A stretch of 51,021 nt of DNA from Alphaproteobacteria bacterium (GTDB taxonomy: Bacteria > Pseudomonadota > Alphaproteobacteria > UBA9655). Below, piece by piece: positions 49,706-51,021 of this stretch. The stretch is from positions 186 through 51,206 of the forward strand of contig JABDDK010000006.1 in the NCBI GenBank assembly GCA_013287665.1, given 5' to 3'. The position numbers and the translations under genes are program-made. The notes below the pieces were generated by a model. The model worked only from the letters and a program-made list of their open reading frames with translations, searched no databases and was not told where the DNA came from. Each line of letters opens with the position of its first letter. The stretch's first letter is position 1.

Positions 49706-49842
49706 GGGGTTCTCCTCTTTTTGATGAAGTTTTAAGTCTTTAGAAAAGGACTTTAGAAATTGCACCGAAATCAGGGGCAATTACCAGATATGATGAAGCA
49801 TATATATAAAATTTTAGGGATTCAAGTGAAATTTATGATAGT

Positions 49843-51021
49843 TTACTGATCGCTGTTGAGAAGGACAACGTTACTCGCTTCTCTCTTTTTTAACCACTGA
49901 GTGGCGGCATCTGGCTTCATGGAACGGCTGACGAGGAATCCTTGAACGGCGTCACATCCCCATTCTTTTAAGAGATTATACTGGTTATGAGTTTCAACAC
50001 CTTCTGCAATCACTTCCATCTTCAAGTCGTGGGCAAGGGAGATTGCATTCTTTACAATAGCAGCCGCCGCAGGATTGTGGGAAATGGACTGCACGAAAAC
50101 CTTATCGAGCTTAATAACGTCAATAGGAAGCTCAAAGAGGTATTGTTGTGACGCTTGTCCTGTTCCAAAGTCATCAATAGCCACTCGAACGCCCACTTCT
50201 TTCAAATCTTCTAACACTTTAGAAAGATGGGTAAGACTGGAAGCAACAGACGTTTCAGTGACTTCTATTTCAAGAAAATGTGGCGGAATCTTATACTTGT
50301 TCAGAAGCTCACTAATGCTCCCCATCAGAGCTGGATCATGAAAGTTTTTATTCGAAAAATTAACGCTTACGGGTACAATGATTCCCTGCTTTTTCCACTC
50401 AGCTAATTGAATGACAGCCGATTCTAAAAGCCACTTCGTAAGGGGATTGATCAAAAGCGTATCTTCGGCAAGCGGAATAAAATCCATAGGATTTACTGTC
50501 CCAAGAAGGGGATCAACCCAACGAACGAGTGACTCAAAACCCATAACCGTATCCGTTTGGATGTACAGTTTAGGCTGATATTCAAGAATCAATGACTTGT
50601 TATCAATGGCCTTTTTGAGTTGATGAAGGATCATCAGGTTTTTCTCAGAGGCATCATCTGATTCTTTATCAAAGTGACTGATACGCTCTGTTTGATTCCT
50701 AGGAATATTTATAGCAATTTGAGCTTTACGCGTAAGATTGCTTAAATCTCTGTCGTCATAAGGATACCGAGAAATCCCAAAGCGCATTTCAACAAAGAGA
50801 GGGATACTTCCCACATGATAAGTGGCCTCCGAAAGAGGCGTACATTTATCTAGAATCGCTTGAACGTTATTTTCATCGGGAACAATAAGGGCAAATCGTT
50901 GAGGTTGAAAGTGCCCTAAAATGGCCTTATCACCCACAACGGTTTTTAACCCAGCCGCAACTTGCTTGATTAGGTCGGCGGTTCCCTCTGTTCCTAAGGC
51001 ACGATCAATCTCACCCATTTG
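49843..51021 (-). CDS. GGDEF/EAL-type cyclic-di-GMP phosphodiesterase, 5' truncated
   Basis: The C-terminal ~392 residues are seen; the start lies beyond the right edge. Part of a degenerate GGDEF domain (HFQPQRFALIVPD where GGDEF would be) is followed by a complete EAL domain: YQPKLYIQTDTVMGFESLVR (ESL for EAL), SVNFSNKNF, LEIEVTETS, VAIDDFGTGQAS, DVIKLDKVFVQ, VIAEGVET and GFLVSRSM. All metal- and substrate-binding residues of active EAL enzymes appear present, so it should hydrolyse c-di-GMP, with the GGDEF part acting only as a sensor or allosteric site. Confidence 0.92.
   Translation of the reverse strand, partial: QMGEIDRALGTEGTADLIKQVAAGLKTVVGDKAILGHFQPQRFALIVPDENNVQAILDKCTPLSEATYHVGSIPLFVEMRFGISRYPYDDRDLSNLTRKAQIAINIPRNQTERISHFDKESDDASEKNLMILHQLKKAIDNKSLILEYQPKLYIQTDTVMGFESLVRWVDPLLGTVNPMDFIPLAEDTLLINPLTKWLLESAVIQLAEWKKQGIIVPVSVNFSNKNFHDPALMGSISELLNKYKIPPHFLEIEVTETSVASSLTHLSKVLEDLKEVGVRVAIDDFGTGQASQQYLFELPIDVIKLDKVFVQSISHNPAAAAIVKNAISLAHDLKMEVIAEGVETHNQYNLLKEWGCDAVQGFLVSRSMKPDAATQWLKKREASNVVLLNSDQ

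Overview
The window looks like a chromosomal segment from a host-associated alphaproteobacterium, probably Holosporales- or Rickettsiales-like; the order is inference. Alphaproteobacterial markers are the split F0 operon with both b' and b subunits, a zeta-type ATP synthase inhibitor (DUF1476), DUF3572, Usg, an NDUFS4-like complex I subunit, the SerC subtype and a gene-transfer-agent-type holin. A Sam-type S-adenosylmethionine transporter, a riboswitch-controlled thiamine-type importer, dense palindromic repeats and repeat sequence inside coding regions all fit an endosymbiont or intracellular bacterium. Three perfect parS-like sites suggest the segment lies in the origin-proximal, ParB-bound part of the chromosome.

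Layout. 1-5160: end of a YhdP/AsmA-like gene, bcp, a possible structured RNA, an XRE regulator, serC, sfsA and a DsbA-like oxidoreductase. 5418-11403 (minus): pstS-pstC-small membrane protein-pstA-pstB-phoU-tyrS, overlapped at nearly every junction. 11500-12930: an AAA/DUF4143 ATPase bounded on both sides by direct repeats. 12932-15318: ispB, then an MHS-type MFS transporter under a TPP riboswitch. 15701-27936: a degenerate HK97-type head-tail locus on the minus strand (portal, protease, capsid, connectors, tail tube, hub, lysis genes). Terminase and tape-measure genes are not seen, and host-type genes sit inside it (Sam transporter, an outer membrane protein, two Cys/Pro-rich secreted proteins).

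28258-30450: atpI-atpB-atpE-b'-b. 30720-33054: coaBC-dut and an SH3-domain protein. 33063-36003: glyQ-glyS. 36091-37553: a second AAA/DUF4143 ATPase behind four iterons with an exact 33-bp period. 37629-42686: a small secreted protein, a sugar transferase, trpS and two tandem murJ paralogues. 43034-49705: dksA, ubiE, DUF1476, DUF3572, mnmA, tRNA-Val(GAC), the NDUFS4-like gene, gmk, usg, a thioredoxin-like protein and hisC. The right edge holds a truncated EAL-domain gene.

The strongest unexplained signals are four. (1) The two ATPase genes each carry their own 32/33-bp-period repeat array. (2) At least seven palindromic elements have hairpin tips that change sequence while keeping their pairing. 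(3) The head-tail locus has lost its packaging and tail-length genes and contains unrelated genes. (4) Repeat elements have been absorbed into the ends of functional proteins (PstS, SH3 protein).
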